Part shown: positions 39,674 through 41,431 of the stretch, one piece after another | Layout: every line of letters starts with the position of its first letter | Numbering within the stretch: position 1 is the stretch's first letter | DNA from: Euryarchaeota archaeon UBA463 | GTDB taxonomy: Archaea; Thermoplasmatota; Poseidoniia; Poseidoniales; Thalassarchaeaceae | Assembly (NCBI GenBank): GCA_002501805.1 | Contig: DAOI01000004.1 | Span: forward strand, 60,668-102,098 | DNA length: 41,431 nt | Direction of reading: 5' to 3' | Position numbers and translations under genes: made by a program | Notes under the pieces: model-generated | Told to the model about the DNA's origin: nothing | Databases searched by the model: none | Seen by the model: the letters and a program-made list of their open reading frames with translations, nothing else

Positions 39674-40024
39674 AGCAAATCGTTACACTGCTAGCCAATG
39701 GCTATCTCTAGCCACACGTCACGTTGATATACCGAATGTCGGTCGCCGGGTTGCTACGTTGAGCTGGCGTTGGAGATTGAGCACATAGTGCCATGACGTC
39801 TTCCTTCAGGCTCGACGTTGCCGAGGACGTGCAGCCCAGAACTCAGTTCTGGGCTTAGAGGTGAACCACAAGAAACGACTTGACCCCCGATTAGGGGGTG
39901 CAAGAGCAGATATCACATTCAACAATGAATGGTGTTTCTGCGCCAACCAATAAGTGAAAGCCTAAAATTGCGACAACAAACTAACATAACTTCCGAAAGG
40001 ATCGGTGATTACGCTTCACGCGAA
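39674..40024 (+). other. Leader between secY and 16S rRNA with hairpins
   Basis: This 351-bp stretch holds no credible ORF. It contains GCCCAGAAC-TCA-GTTCTGGGC (39834-39854, 9-bp perfect stem) and ACCCCC-GATTA-GGGGGT (39883-39899, 6-bp stem), plus a smaller stem array near 39692-39714. It probably includes the rRNA promoter and the 5' half of the precursor processing stem; the matching 3' flank lies outside the window. TATA-like GATATACC (39726-39733) and CTAAAATT (39962-39969) are candidates, neither convincing. Confidence 0.5.
39692..39714 (+). terminator. Possible secY 3' end structure: alternating TAGCCA/TGGCTA stems
   Basis: TAGCCA (39692-39697), TGGCTA (39699-39704) and TAGCCA (39709-39714) can pair in two exclusive ways; the second, with a TCTC loop, forms a clean 6-bp hairpin. 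It starts 19 bp after the secY stop. No T-tract follows, so intrinsic termination is not shown. An RNA end or processing signal is the alternative. Confidence 0.3.

Positions 40025-41431
<1,407 letters not shown>

Overview
The window is a contiguous piece of an archaeal chromosome. The 16S rRNA gene at the right edge has an archaeal 5' end and archaeal core motifs. There is a full archaeal-order S10/spc-type ribosomal operon (uL3 to SecY) with archaea-only members (eS4, eL32, eL19, aIF1, Rpp29). A group II chaperonin, eL41 and an intron-bearing tRNA-Trp are also present. Large secreted or membrane-anchored proteins, a subtilase, moderate GC and Thermoplasmata-like features suggest a planktonic Marine Group II (Poseidoniales-like) euryarchaeon. 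That placement is inference; the 16S sequence would settle it.

Left part (1-10300) is a mosaic of single genes on both strands. It starts with a truncated NDP-sugar pyrophosphorylase, then triosephosphate isomerase, a membrane protein resembling the eukaryotic FAR-17a/AIG1 family, eL41, tRNA-Arg(UCU), an SprT-like protease and tRNA-Ala(GGC). Next come a eukaryote-type (GSII) glutamine synthetase behind a very AT-rich upstream region, a D-amino-acid-oxidase-like flavoprotein, a small TFIIB-type zinc ribbon, a CPBP membrane protease, a DUF92 membrane protein and a 780-residue DsbD-like but cysteine-poor membrane protein.

Middle part (10300-25300) starts with a tRNA-Trp whose 113-nt intron folds as a box C/D guide RNA aimed at C34 of its own precursor. 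It is followed by a secreted subtilase, an aminotransferase, two uncharacterised membrane proteins, a 1154-residue surface protein, the thermosome, and an overlapping two-gene unit. That unit encodes a flavodoxin domain fused to an SdhB-like protein with every Fe-S cysteine lost, then an HdrB/SdhE-like protein with broken CCG motifs. A Hef-type helicase without its nuclease half closes this part. The two-gene unit is the best candidate for an undescribed system.

Right part (25270-39673) is one tightly packed plus-strand operon: uL3, uL4, uL23, uL2, uS19, uL22, uS3, uL29, aIF1, Rpp29, uS17, uL14, uL24, eS4, uL5, uS14, uS8, uL6, eL32, eL19, uL18, uS5, uL30, uL15, secY. Most genes overlap by 1-4 bases or are separated by less than 15. 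Oddities are an apparent AUA start for aIF1, a SAP domain plus acidic linker on eL32, and about 135 extra N-terminal membrane residues on SecY. A structured 350-bp leader then leads into 16S rRNA, which runs off the right edge about 60-70 nt short of its 3' end.
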